From NCBI RefSeq assembly GCF_002077945.1, contig NZ_LVYD01000047.1, forward strand, positions 1-63,978: a stretch of DNA of 63,978 nucleotides. The letters run 5' to 3'. A program made the position numbers and the translations under genes. Under the pieces are notes generated by a model. The model searched no databases. It was not told the DNA's origin and worked only from the letters and a program-made list of their open reading frames with translations. The DNA is from Niastella vici (GTDB taxonomy: Bacteria; Bacteroidota; Bacteroidia; Chitinophagales; Chitinophagaceae). Shown here one piece after another: positions 1 to 7,906 of this stretch; position 1 is the stretch's first letter; the number at the start of each line of letters is the position of its first letter.

Positions 1-354
1 TGAATATACTTCTGTAGTACCGTTGATCTTTGATTTTACTACTACATTCAAAGCAGCATCACCGAAATCTTCTGTTTTCAACATGAACTTTTTAGTAAGA
101 CCAGCACCTTTGAATTTTTCAGTGTACAGTACATTACCATACTCATCGCGGAAGGTAACAGTGTACTCATCTTCTACAGTAGAAGTCAGGTTCAGTTCAA
201 ATACAGGTTGATTTTCTTTATTGCCGATGAACTTTAATTCAGTAACGTGTTTTTTGGGACCTTCTTCATTAGCCACTGCTGTGTTAGAGAATGCGAAGGT
301 TAAAGCGATTAAAGCGATAGCGATAAATCCGTAGTTCCTCATTGCCATTTTCAT
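1..354 (-). CDS. small secreted protein of unknown function, partial (C-terminus outside window)
   Basis: Reading the minus strand from ATG at 354 gives an open frame of 118 codons that is still open at base 1. It starts MKMAMRNYGFIAIALIAL and has a clear Sec signal peptide ending near AVA-NEEG. The mature part is rich in beta-type sequence with alternating charged and hydrophobic residues (VTELKFIGN, FELNLTS, YTVTFRDEYG). I do not recognise a named family. Small secreted proteins of this type are common in Chitinophagaceae. The gene points away from paaA, so the 355-820 gap holds its promoter. An inner ATG at 348 (MAMRN) is an equally possible start. Confidence 0.7.
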   Translation of the reverse strand, partial: MKMAMRNYGFIAIALIALTFAFSNTAVANEEGPKKHVTELKFIGNKENQPVFELNLTSTVEDEYTVTFRDEYGNVLYTEKFKGAGLTKKFMLKTEDFGDAALNVVVKSKINGTTEVYS

Positions 355-820
355 AAATGTGTATTTTATAGATTTTGATATTTCGTTTCTATTTTTTGCT
401 ATGGGATCACAATCGTGGCAGGCAGGCAATTCGTACGTCTTTTCGAAGAGAGAAGCAACTTACTTTTTGAAGTAACACCCCCTGGTGTTGTTGTTTGTTG
501 CGTTTCGTAATGCAAACATAAGACGGGTTCCATCGCTGAAAAAATCAACTCAACAGCAGTTATAGGATGCTAAAGGCCTGTATGAAATGTTAAAACCCGC
601 TATCAGCAAGGGTTTTGTAAGGTAATGCCCATGATGCCCAACCCTTTTTCACGTGTCTTAAATGGGCTGCTGGTAATGATTTCTTAACGCTAAAACCGGT
701 TTTAAGCTCATTTTTCCCGCTTTTGGGGCCAGTAATTGGCCTCTTTTGGCGTGCGACGAAGCCGTCTTTTTGCATTGAGCAGGTTGTCAGCAGAATATAC
801 TTTAATTTCGGCGCTAACGA
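355..820. other. non-coding divergent intergenic region
   Basis: This gap separates two divergent genes and I see no convincing gene in it. It contains short dyads only: AAACCGGTTT near 691 and GGCCA-GTAAT-TGGCC near 729. A 61-codon minus-strand frame at 590-775 has no family resemblance and is probably chance. The regulatory signals for both flanking genes should lie here; the recognisable paaA promoter is annotated separately. Confidence 0.5.
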
Positions 821-854
821 TTGTTAGCATTTATGGCAAAAAAAGTTATCTTTG
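821..854 (+). promoter_or_regulatory. Bacteroidota-type promoter of the paa operon
   Basis: A TATCTTTG box at 847-854 matches the Bacteroidota -7 consensus TAnnTTTG. ATTG ends at 823 as a -33 element, with a 23-nt spacer, slightly longer than the usual 19-21. Transcription would start near 861. That rules out a TTG start at 852 and supports initiation of paaA at ATG 867 or 876. Confidence 0.55.
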
Positions 855-866
855 ATACCACTAAAA

Positions 867-1823
867 ATGTTTCCCATGTCGGTGCAGGAATTAGAACAAA
901 TCTTTCTGGCTAAAATTGAACAGGAGATCAGGATAGAACCTAAGGACTGGATGCCGGATGCCTACCGCAAAACCCTGATCAGGCAGATCTCGCAGCATGC
1001 GCACAGCGAAATTGTAGGCATGTTGCCCGAAGGCAACTGGATCAGCCGGGCGCCCAGCCTGAAACGGAAAGCCATATTACTGGCCAAGGTGCAGGACGAA
1101 GCCGGCCATGGCCTTTACCTGTATTCGGCTGCCGAAACGTTGGGCACTACCCGCGAGCAAACCATTAACGACCTGCACAGCGGCAAAGCCAAGTATTCTT
1201 CCATCTTTAATTATCCCACGCTTACCTGGGCCGATATTGGCGCCATTGGCTGGCTGGTTGATGGAGCCGCCATCTTAAACCAGGTGATGCTTTGCCGTAC
1301 CTCGTATGGTCCGTACGCACGCGCTATGGTGCGTATATGTAAGGAAGAGAGTTTTCACCAGCGCCAGGGGTTCGATATACTGATGGTGCTTTCGAAGGGT
1401 ACACCCGAACAACGCGCCATGTGCCAGGATGCCATTAACCGCTGGTGGTGGCCATCGTTGATGATGTTTGGTCCGCACGATAGTGAATCAACACACAGTG
1501 AACAAAGCACCCAATGGAAAATAAAACGCATGAGCAATGACGAGCTGCGTCAGAAGTTTGTTGATATGATCGCCGAACAGGTAAAAGTGTTGAATATGAC
1601 GCTGCCCGATGAACACCTGAAATGGAATGAAGAAACCAAACATTATGATTTTGGGGGAATTAACTGGACCGAATTCTGGAACGTAGTGAAAGGGAACGGT
1701 CCCTGCAATAAGCAACGCCTCGACGCACGGCGCAAGGCCTGGGATGAAGGCGCCTGGGTTCGCGAAGCCGCCAGTGCACATGCCGCCAAACGAAAAATGC
1801 GTCAGGAGAAACAAATTGCATAA
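867..1823 (+). CDS. paaA: phenylacetyl-CoA 1,2-epoxidase catalytic subunit PaaA
   Basis: PaaA is the catalytic alpha subunit of the multicomponent oxygenase that epoxidises the aromatic ring of phenylacetyl-CoA, the committed step of aerobic phenylacetate degradation in the cytoplasm. The 318-aa product has the family length and both halves of the ferritin-like di-iron site: [13 protein letters not shown] in the first helix pair and [12 protein letters not shown] in the second. ATG 867 is chosen because the promoter -7 box covers the upstream TTG frame; ATG 876 is also possible. It is the first gene of paaABCDGI, all in one direction with short gaps (41 nt to paaB). Reduced electrons normally come from PaaE, which is not encoded next to it here. 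Confidence 0.95.
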   Translation: MFPMSVQELEQIFLAKIEQEIRIEPKDWMPDAYRKTLIRQISQHAHSEIVGMLPEGNWISRAPSLKRKAILLAKVQDEAGHGLYLYSAAETLGTTREQTINDLHSGKAKYSSIFNYPTLTWADIGAIGWLVDGAAILNQVMLCRTSYGPYARAMVRICKEESFHQRQGFDILMVLSKGTPEQRAMCQDAINRWWWPSLMMFGPHDSESTHSEQSTQWKIKRMSNDELRQKFVDMIAEQVKVLNMTLPDEHLKWNEETKHYDFGGINWTEFWNVVKGNGPCNKQRLDARRKAWDEGAWVREAASAHAAKRKMRQEKQIA

Positions 1824-1864
1824 CAGAGCGGATTAGCAAACAAGAATTAATTAAAACGATTGTA

Positions 1865-2254
1865 ATGAATATACGGCTTACAAAATATTATTACGGTGAT
1901 ATACCCGAGGACAAAGGCGGTGGTAGTTTACATACCCAGCGTAAAACCGGCTCGGGTAATGGGCAAGGCGCGGGCGCCGACTGGCCTTTGTGGGAAGTGT
2001 TTATCCGCAGCAAACAGGGCATCGATCATAAACATGTAGGCAGTTTGCATGCTGCCGATGCGCAAATGGCTATTGAAAATGCCCGGGATGTGTATACCCG
2101 CCGCATGGAAGGTGTAAGCATTTGGGTAGTGGAAAGCAAATACATTCATGCTTCCAACCCCGATGAAGCCGCTTCATTGTATGAACCGGCCAATGACAAA
2201 GTATACCGGCATCCTACGTTTTACGATCTGCCCGATGAATTGACCCATATGTAA
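1865..2254 (+). CDS. paaB: phenylacetyl-CoA epoxidase subunit PaaB
   Basis: This is the small non-catalytic subunit that bridges the PaaA-PaaC heterodimers of the epoxidase. The C-terminal two thirds match PaaB well: WPLWEVFIRSKQGIDHKHVGSLHAADAQMAIENARDVYTRR, then SIWVVESKYI and a tail ending YRHPTFYDLPDE. At 129 aa it is longer than proteobacterial PaaB (about 95 aa). The extra N-terminal stretch (MNIRLTKYYYGDIPED..., Gly/Ser rich) looks like the Bacteroidota form. It lies between paaA and paaC with a 17-nt gap to the latter's ATG, so coexpression is expected. Confidence 0.93.
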   Translation: MNIRLTKYYYGDIPEDKGGGSLHTQRKTGSGNGQGAGADWPLWEVFIRSKQGIDHKHVGSLHAADAQMAIENARDVYTRRMEGVSIWVVESKYIHASNPDEAASLYEPANDKVYRHPTFYDLPDELTHM

Positions 2255-2271
2255 ATTCAATAGAATTGGAA

Positions 2272-3039
2272 ATGACAAAAGACGCAACATATAACTACCT
2301 ACTTCACCTGGCCGATAATGCACTCATTCTGGCGCAACGCAACAGTGAATGGTGTGGGCATGGGCCGGTGCTGGAACAGGATATCGCCATCACCAATATT
2401 TCGCTCGATCTTATTGGGCAATCAAGAAGTTTATATCAATACGCTGCTGAGCTGATCAATGAAGGAACCGGCGCAGCAACAGAAGATACCTTGGCTTATT
2501 TGCGCGATACGCGTGACTTCAAAAATTGCCTGCTGGTTGAACAACCCAATGGCGATTGGGCGCAAACCATATTGCGGCAATTCTTTTTTAGTACGTATCA
2601 GTTCTTTTTATACCAACGGCTACAGCAATCAGGCGACGCACACCTCGCTGCCATTGCAGAAAAATCGTTGAAAGAGGTCACTTATCATGTACGTTGGAGC
2701 AGCGAATGGGTGATACGTTTGGGCGATGGTACCGAAGAAAGCCGTAACCGCCTGCTGAATGCACTGGATGAACTGTGGATGTTCACCGGCGAATTATTTG
2801 TACCATCTGCGTATGAATCAGAAGCATTTAAAGCCGGTATTGGCGTTGATGTAAGCGCTTTAAAAGCCAACTGGGAACAACGGGTGAATGAGGTATTCGA
2901 AGAAGCGACCATCAGCATAGTTTCAACAAGCGCCTGGATGCAAAGCGGTGGCAAAGAAGGCGCACATACCGAACACCTGGGGTTTATACTGGCCGAAATG
3001 CAATATATGCAGCGCGTGTATCCCGGTTGTGAATGGTAG
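2272..3039 (+). CDS. paaC: phenylacetyl-CoA epoxidase structural subunit PaaC
   Basis: PaaC is the ferritin-fold partner of PaaA. It binds no metal but is needed for the active heterodimer. The 255-aa sequence has the PaaC signature HLADNALILAQRNSEWCGHGPVLEQDIA followed by NISLDLIGQSRSLYQYA and, near the end, GKEGAHTEHLGFILAEMQYMQRVYPGCEW. The frame is open upstream to a TTG at 2266, but ATG 2272 is the natural start 17 nt after paaB. The 87-nt gap to paaD contains GC-rich inverted words (ggctttcggctcttcggctttccgc), perhaps a small intergenic repeat. Confidence 0.93.
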   Translation: MTKDATYNYLLHLADNALILAQRNSEWCGHGPVLEQDIAITNISLDLIGQSRSLYQYAAELINEGTGAATEDTLAYLRDTRDFKNCLLVEQPNGDWAQTILRQFFFSTYQFFLYQRLQQSGDAHLAAIAEKSLKEVTYHVRWSSEWVIRLGDGTEESRNRLLNALDELWMFTGELFVPSAYESEAFKAGIGVDVSALKANWEQRVNEVFEEATISIVSTSAWMQSGGKEGAHTEHLGFILAEMQYMQRVYPGCEW

Positions 3040-3126
3040 GCTTTCGGCTCTTCGGCTTTCCGCCGGCAGGCGAACACGCGCTCATCGCAAGCCCGCTCAG
3101 GGTCAATAAATAACGAGGAAAAGGCA

Positions 3127-3642
3127 ATGCATACGACAGACAACATATCAGTGAAGAATATATGGAGCATACTCTCAGCAGTATGTGACCCCGAAGTGCC
3201 CGTATTGTCGGTGATTGACCTGGGAATAATAAGAGATGTGAAGATAATACCGGCAAATGGTGAAGAAGGAATTGAAGTGGTGATCACGCCCACTTACTCA
3301 GGTTGCCCGGCCATGGATGTCATTCGCATGAACATTCGCATGGAATTATTGCAGCATGGGTATAAAAATGTACAGATCACAACGGTGCTGTCACCTGCCT
3401 GGACAACCGACTGGATGACCGATAGCGGTAAACAAAAATTAAAAGACTTCGGCATTGCGCCACCCAATCCCAAACAACAGGTTTGCAATACTCAATTGTT
3501 TGCAGAAGACGAAGCGGTTCAATGCCCGCATTGCCAATCGTATAATACGCGACGCATCAGTGAATTTGGGTCAACCGCCTGTAAGGCCTTGTTTCAGTGT
3601 AACGACTGCCAGGAACCGTTCGACTATTTTAAATGCCATTAA
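3127..3642 (+). CDS. paaD: phenylacetate epoxidase-associated protein PaaD (PaaJ)
   Basis: PaaD is a MIP18/DUF59 family protein thought to help assemble the metal centre of the PaaABCE oxygenase. Residues about 10-100 carry the DUF59 core (CDPEVPVLSVIDLGIIRDV, PTYSGCPAMDVI). Residues about 132-171 form a zinc-ribbon-like tail with CPHC, CKALFQC and CNDC cysteines, typical of the long PaaD form. The length of 171 aa is normal. It directly follows paaC and precedes paaG, where other operons often carry paaE. Confidence 0.92.
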   Translation: MHTTDNISVKNIWSILSAVCDPEVPVLSVIDLGIIRDVKIIPANGEEGIEVVITPTYSGCPAMDVIRMNIRMELLQHGYKNVQITTVLSPAWTTDWMTDSGKQKLKDFGIAPPNPKQQVCNTQLFAEDEAVQCPHCQSYNTRRISEFGSTACKALFQCNDCQEPFDYFKCH

Positions 3643-3686
3643 TAACTTTCCAATCATACATTGTTCTGCCTAAATAATCGAATACT

Positions 3687-4463
3687 ATGTTGCCTATTCT
3701 TTTTGCCATTGAAGGGGGTATTGCCACTATTACGTTGAACCGGCCCGATAAATTAAATTCTTTTAACCGCGAAATGGCTTTGCTGTTGCAGCAAAAGCTC
3801 GATGAGTGTGCTTCTTTACATACTGTTCGCTGTGTGTACATTACCGGCGCCGGAAAAGGATTTTGTGCCGGCCAGGACCTGGCCGAAGTAGTTGACCCGC
3901 AAGGACCGGGCATGCAACGGATATTGAGTGAACATTACAATCCCATTATTACCCGCATCCGCAATTTGCCCAAACCTGTGGTAGCTGCCGTTAATGGCGT
4001 GGCTGCCGGCGCCGGCGCTAACATTGCACTGGCTTGCGATATAGTAGTAGCCACGCAATCAGCTTCATTCATACAGGCGTTTTCAAAGTTGGGTTTAATA
4101 CCCGACAGCGGCGGTACGTTTATGTTGCCCCGCCTTATCGGCTGGCAAAAAGCAAGCGCCATTATGATGCTCGGCGATAAGATCCCGGCTCAGCAGGCTG
4201 AACAAATGGGAATGATATATAAAGTATTTTCTGATGAAGATTTCGTGGCTGAAAGTAAAAAGATAGCCCTTACCTTATCGCAAATGCCTACAAAAGGCCT
4301 CGCTTATACCAAGCATATTCTCAGCTATTCAATGACTAATAATTTGGAGCAGCAATTACTGTTGGAAGATGAATTTCAGCAAAAAGCGGCGAACACCTGG
4401 GATTTCAAAGAAGGCATTCAGTCGTTCCTTGAAAAGCGGGCACCGAAGTTTAAAGGCGAATAA
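3687..4463 (+). CDS. paaG: enoyl-CoA hydratase/isomerase PaaG (1,2-epoxyphenylacetyl-CoA isomerase)
   Basis: This crotonase-fold enzyme of 258 aa probably isomerises ring-1,2-epoxyphenylacetyl-CoA to the oxepin. Crotonase motifs are visible: ITLNRPDKLNSF, the oxyanion-hole segments GAGKGFCAGQDL and AAVNGVAAGAGANIALACDIV, then FSKLGLIPDSGGTFMLPRLIG. The Asp of PDSGG is the catalytic acid position of PaaG-type isomerases, where hydratases carry Glu. Placement between paaD and paaI supports PaaG over PaaF or a fatty-acid hydratase. No second crotonase (paaF) or paaH/paaZ lies in the window, so the pathway must be completed elsewhere. Confidence 0.88.
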   Translation: MLPILFAIEGGIATITLNRPDKLNSFNREMALLLQQKLDECASLHTVRCVYITGAGKGFCAGQDLAEVVDPQGPGMQRILSEHYNPIITRIRNLPKPVVAAVNGVAAGAGANIALACDIVVATQSASFIQAFSKLGLIPDSGGTFMLPRLIGWQKASAIMMLGDKIPAQQAEQMGMIYKVFSDEDFVAESKKIALTLSQMPTKGLAYTKHILSYSMTNNLEQQLLLEDEFQQKAANTWDFKEGIQSFLEKRAPKFKGE

Positions 4464-4481
4464 TACTATTAAATAACAACT

Positions 4482-4907
4482 ATGTCTGCCAGTAAAACAA
4501 AAGCCACGGCCATTATTGATGCCATGATGCATAAAGATTATTTCAGCCAGTGGCTGGGCATTGAAAGGCTGGAAGAAACCGATGGGTTTTGCAAACTGAA
4601 AATGATCATAAGGCCCGAGATGTGCAATGGTTTTGAAATTGCACATGGCGGCATTAGTTATTCATTCGCCGACAGTGCGCTTGCTTTTGCCTCGAACAGT
4701 CATGGCCGCCAGGCCGTTTCGGTAGAAACTTCTATTTCTCATATAAAACCGCTTAAGGCAGGCGATATTATCATTGCCACAGCAGAGGAGAAAAGCCGCA
4801 GCAATAAAATTGCTATTTATGAAGTGCGCGTTGAGAAAGAGAATGGGGAGCTGGCAGCGCTTTTCAAAGGCACGGTATTCAGAAAAGAAACCGAATGGAA
4901 CGTTTGA
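4482..4907 (+). CDS. paaI: hydroxyphenylacetyl-CoA thioesterase PaaI
   Basis: This hotdog-fold thioesterase of 141 aa resembles PaaI, which hydrolyses stalled hydroxylated phenylacetyl-CoA intermediates to rescue CoA. The signature CNGFEIAHGGISYSFADSALAFASN holds the conserved H-G-G and the catalytic acidic residue, and VSVETSISHIKPLKAGD follows as in PaaI. The 18-nt gap after paaG makes it the last gene of the operon. The next gene converges from the other strand 22 nt away. Confidence 0.9.
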   Translation: MSASKTKATAIIDAMMHKDYFSQWLGIERLEETDGFCKLKMIIRPEMCNGFEIAHGGISYSFADSALAFASNSHGRQAVSVETSISHIKPLKAGDIIIATAEEKSRSNKIAIYEVRVEKENGELAALFKGTVFRKETEWNV

Positions 4908-4929
4908 GGTTCCATCCGGTTCGCAATAA

Positions 4930-5937
<1,008 letters not shown>

Positions 5938-6129
5938 AAAAAATTGTGTTTAGGAAACAAAATTAAACCGGTTGATTATCCGGTGTTTTGTCTTTATCAA
6001 ACCATTAATTGCGAAATTCAAACAACTGAATAGTAAACACCAGGAAGCAGAAATGGTTTTCTGCGCCGTGGTAAGTCAGGTTATTCCAATAGGAACAACA
6101 AAACTATCTTTATAAAAAACTCGGGCCAT

Positions 6130-6726
6130 ATGATCTATTCATTTAAAGGCTTTATACCTGTAGTTCATCCCTCTTCTTTTATTCATCCGCAAGCGGCGGT
6201 TACCGGCAATGTTATCATTGGTAAAAATGTATATGTGGGGCCGGGCGCTGCCATTCGTGGCGATTGGGGTGCCATTGTGATCGAAGATGGCTGTAATGTG
6301 CAGGAAAATTGTACCATTCATATGTTTCCGGGCGTAACAGTGTTGTTGAAAGAAAGCGCGCATATTGGTCATGGTGCAGTGATCCATGGCGCCACCATTG
6401 GCAGGAATTGCCTGGTGGGAATGAACAGCGTGATCATGGATAATGTGGAGCTGGGTGACGAATGTATTGTTGGCGCGCTCAGTTTAATAAAAGCCGATGA
6501 AAAGGTGCCGGCCCGCAGTTTACTGGTGGGCAATCCGGCAAAGATCATAAAGCAGGTATCAGACGAAATGATACAATGGAAAACCGATGGCACCCGCCTG
6601 TACCAGGCATTACCCGGCGAAATGCAGTCGCAATGGACCCCCTGCGAGCCGTTGCCGGAATTACCCCCCGACCGGCCCGCGCAAAGCGCCCTGTATAAAA
6701 CCTGGAATGATATAAGGAAGGGTTAA
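6130..6726 (+). CDS. paaY: PaaY-like gamma-carbonic anhydrase fold protein
   Basis: This 198-aa left-handed beta-helix protein carries many hexapeptide repeats (HPQAAVTGNVIIGKNVYVGPGAAIRGDWGAIVIEDGCNVQENCTIH). The three metal-binding histidines of the gamma-carbonic anhydrase family appear in IHMFPG, AHIGHG and VIHGA. PaaY is a thioesterase/carbonic anhydrase homologue that protects phenylacetate metabolism. CaiE of carnitine metabolism is a close alternative, but proximity to the paa operon favours PaaY. A TATCTTTA box at 6105-6112 lies just upstream as a likely -7 element. The 28-nt gap to obg carries a separate promoter. Confidence 0.82.
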   Translation: MIYSFKGFIPVVHPSSFIHPQAAVTGNVIIGKNVYVGPGAAIRGDWGAIVIEDGCNVQENCTIHMFPGVTVLLKESAHIGHGAVIHGATIGRNCLVGMNSVIMDNVELGDECIVGALSLIKADEKVPARSLLVGNPAKIIKQVSDEMIQWKTDGTRLYQALPGEMQSQWTPCEPLPELPPDRPAQSALYKTWNDIRKG

Positions 6727-6728
6727 GC

Positions 6729-6736
6729 TATCTTTG
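6729..6736 (+). promoter_or_regulatory. -7 promoter box for obg
   Basis: TATCTTTG at 6729-6736 fits TAnnTTTG and lies 17 nt before the GTG start of obg. It begins within a few bases of the paaY stop codon. Transcription would begin near 6743 with a leader of about 10 nt. I see no strong -33 TTTG at 19-21 nt spacing. Confidence 0.45.
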
Positions 6737-6753
6737 CTGCCAATTTTAAAGTA

Positions 6754-7767
6754 GTGGAAAAGTCAAACTTTGTAGATCAGATCCGGATTTTCTGCCGCAG
6801 CGGGCATGGCGGCGCTGGCAGTAAGCACTTTATGCGTACCAAATTCAACCCACAGGCCGGTCCCGATGGCGGCGATGGCGGCCGGGGTGGACATATTATT
6901 CTTCGTGGTAATAAGAACATGTGGACGCTGTTACACCTTCGTTATTATAAGAACGTACTGGCCGAGAACGGCCAGGGCGGTAATAAAAACAATATGACCG
7001 GGCGCGATGGCAAGGACATTATCATTGAAGTGCCCCTTGGCACTATTGCCTACGATGAGGAAACTGAGGAAAATCAGGCCGAGATCCTGGAGCACGGCCA
7101 GGAGATCGTTTGGATAAAAGGCGGCCGTGGTGGTCTTGGAAACGCCCGTTTTGCCACGCCTACCAACCAGGCGCCCGAATATGCCCAACCCGGTGAACCG
7201 GGCGAAGAAGGCTGGAAGGTGCTGGAACTGAAAGTGCTGGCCGATGTAGGGCTTGTTGGTTTTCCCAACGCCGGTAAATCGACCCTGCTCTCGGTTATTA
7301 CGGCAGCTAAACCCAAGATCGCCGATTATGCGTTCACCACTATCAATCCGAATTTAGGCATCGTTGCCTACCGCGATAGCAAAAGCTTTTGCGTGGCCGA
7401 CCTTCCGGGAATTATTGAAGGGGCTGCCGAAGGCAAAGGATTGGGCCACCGGTTCCTGCGTCATATTGAACGCAACTCGGTATTGTTATTTGTTATTCCC
7501 GCCGACAGCAATGATCATAGAAAGGAGTTCAACATCCTGTTGAATGAACTGGAACAATACAATCCGGAGTTGTTGCATAAACAGTTCCTTATTGCCGTCA
7601 GCAAAAGCGAAATGCTCGATGAAGAGTTGAGGACCGCTATTGAAAAAGAATTACCCACTGAAATACCGCATGTGTTTATCTCCTCCTTTACACAACAGGG
7701 ACTTACCGAATTGAAAGATATGTTGTGGAAAGCGCTGAATGAGGGGCAGGAAGTGGCAAGCAAATAG
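6754..7767 (+). CDS. obg: GTPase Obg/CgtA
   Basis: Obg is a conserved ribosome-associated GTPase acting in 50S assembly and the stringent response. The 337-aa protein has the Gly-rich Obg fold (about 1-158; GGHGGAGS-type motifs) and a G domain (about 159-330) with G1 GFPNAGKST, the switch I Thr in [11 protein letters not shown] and G3 [17 protein letters not shown]. The G4 motif reads SKSE rather than NKxD. Ser for Asn is usual in Bacteroidota Obg, but Glu for Asp is not something I expect. No C-terminal OCT domain is present, as in related phyla. The start is GTG, supported by the promoter box 17 nt upstream and by the conserved [12 protein letters not shown] beginning. Confidence 0.95.
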   Translation: MEKSNFVDQIRIFCRSGHGGAGSKHFMRTKFNPQAGPDGGDGGRGGHIILRGNKNMWTLLHLRYYKNVLAENGQGGNKNNMTGRDGKDIIIEVPLGTIAYDEETEENQAEILEHGQEIVWIKGGRGGLGNARFATPTNQAPEYAQPGEPGEEGWKVLELKVLADVGLVGFPNAGKSTLLSVITAAKPKIADYAFTTINPNLGIVAYRDSKSFCVADLPGIIEGAAEGKGLGHRFLRHIERNSVLLFVIPADSNDHRKEFNILLNELEQYNPELLHKQFLIAVSKSEMLDEELRTAIEKELPTEIPHVFISSFTQQGLTELKDMLWKALNEGQEVASK

Positions 7768-7786
7768 CAACAACCGTTATATAACG

Positions 7787-7820
7787 GGGTGCCTGAGCCA
7801 TTTTATTAGGCACCCTTTGT
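7787..7820 (+). terminator. rho-independent-type terminator after obg
   Basis: GGGTGCCT (7787-7794) pairs perfectly with AGGCACCC (7808-7815) across a 13-nt loop, followed by TTTGT. The T-run is short, so termination efficiency is uncertain. Confidence 0.6.
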
Positions 7821-7906
7821 GACAAAACAACACACCCATTACAACTATTAGGGTATTGAAATTGCCGCCGATATAGTTACCTTAGGTTCCCCTAAAACTG
7901 TTAACT

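Noticed and set aside
590..775. 61-aa minus-strand frame upstream of paaA
   Set aside because: No family resemblance, lies in a divergent promoter region with short palindromes; probably chance.
852..866. TTG start for paaA at 852
   Set aside because: The TTG overlaps the -7 promoter box (847-854); the transcript would begin after it, so ATG 867 or 876 is used.
2685..3293. 202-aa minus-strand frame opposite paaC/paaD
   Set aside because: Antisense to two well-supported genes and shows no recognisable motif.
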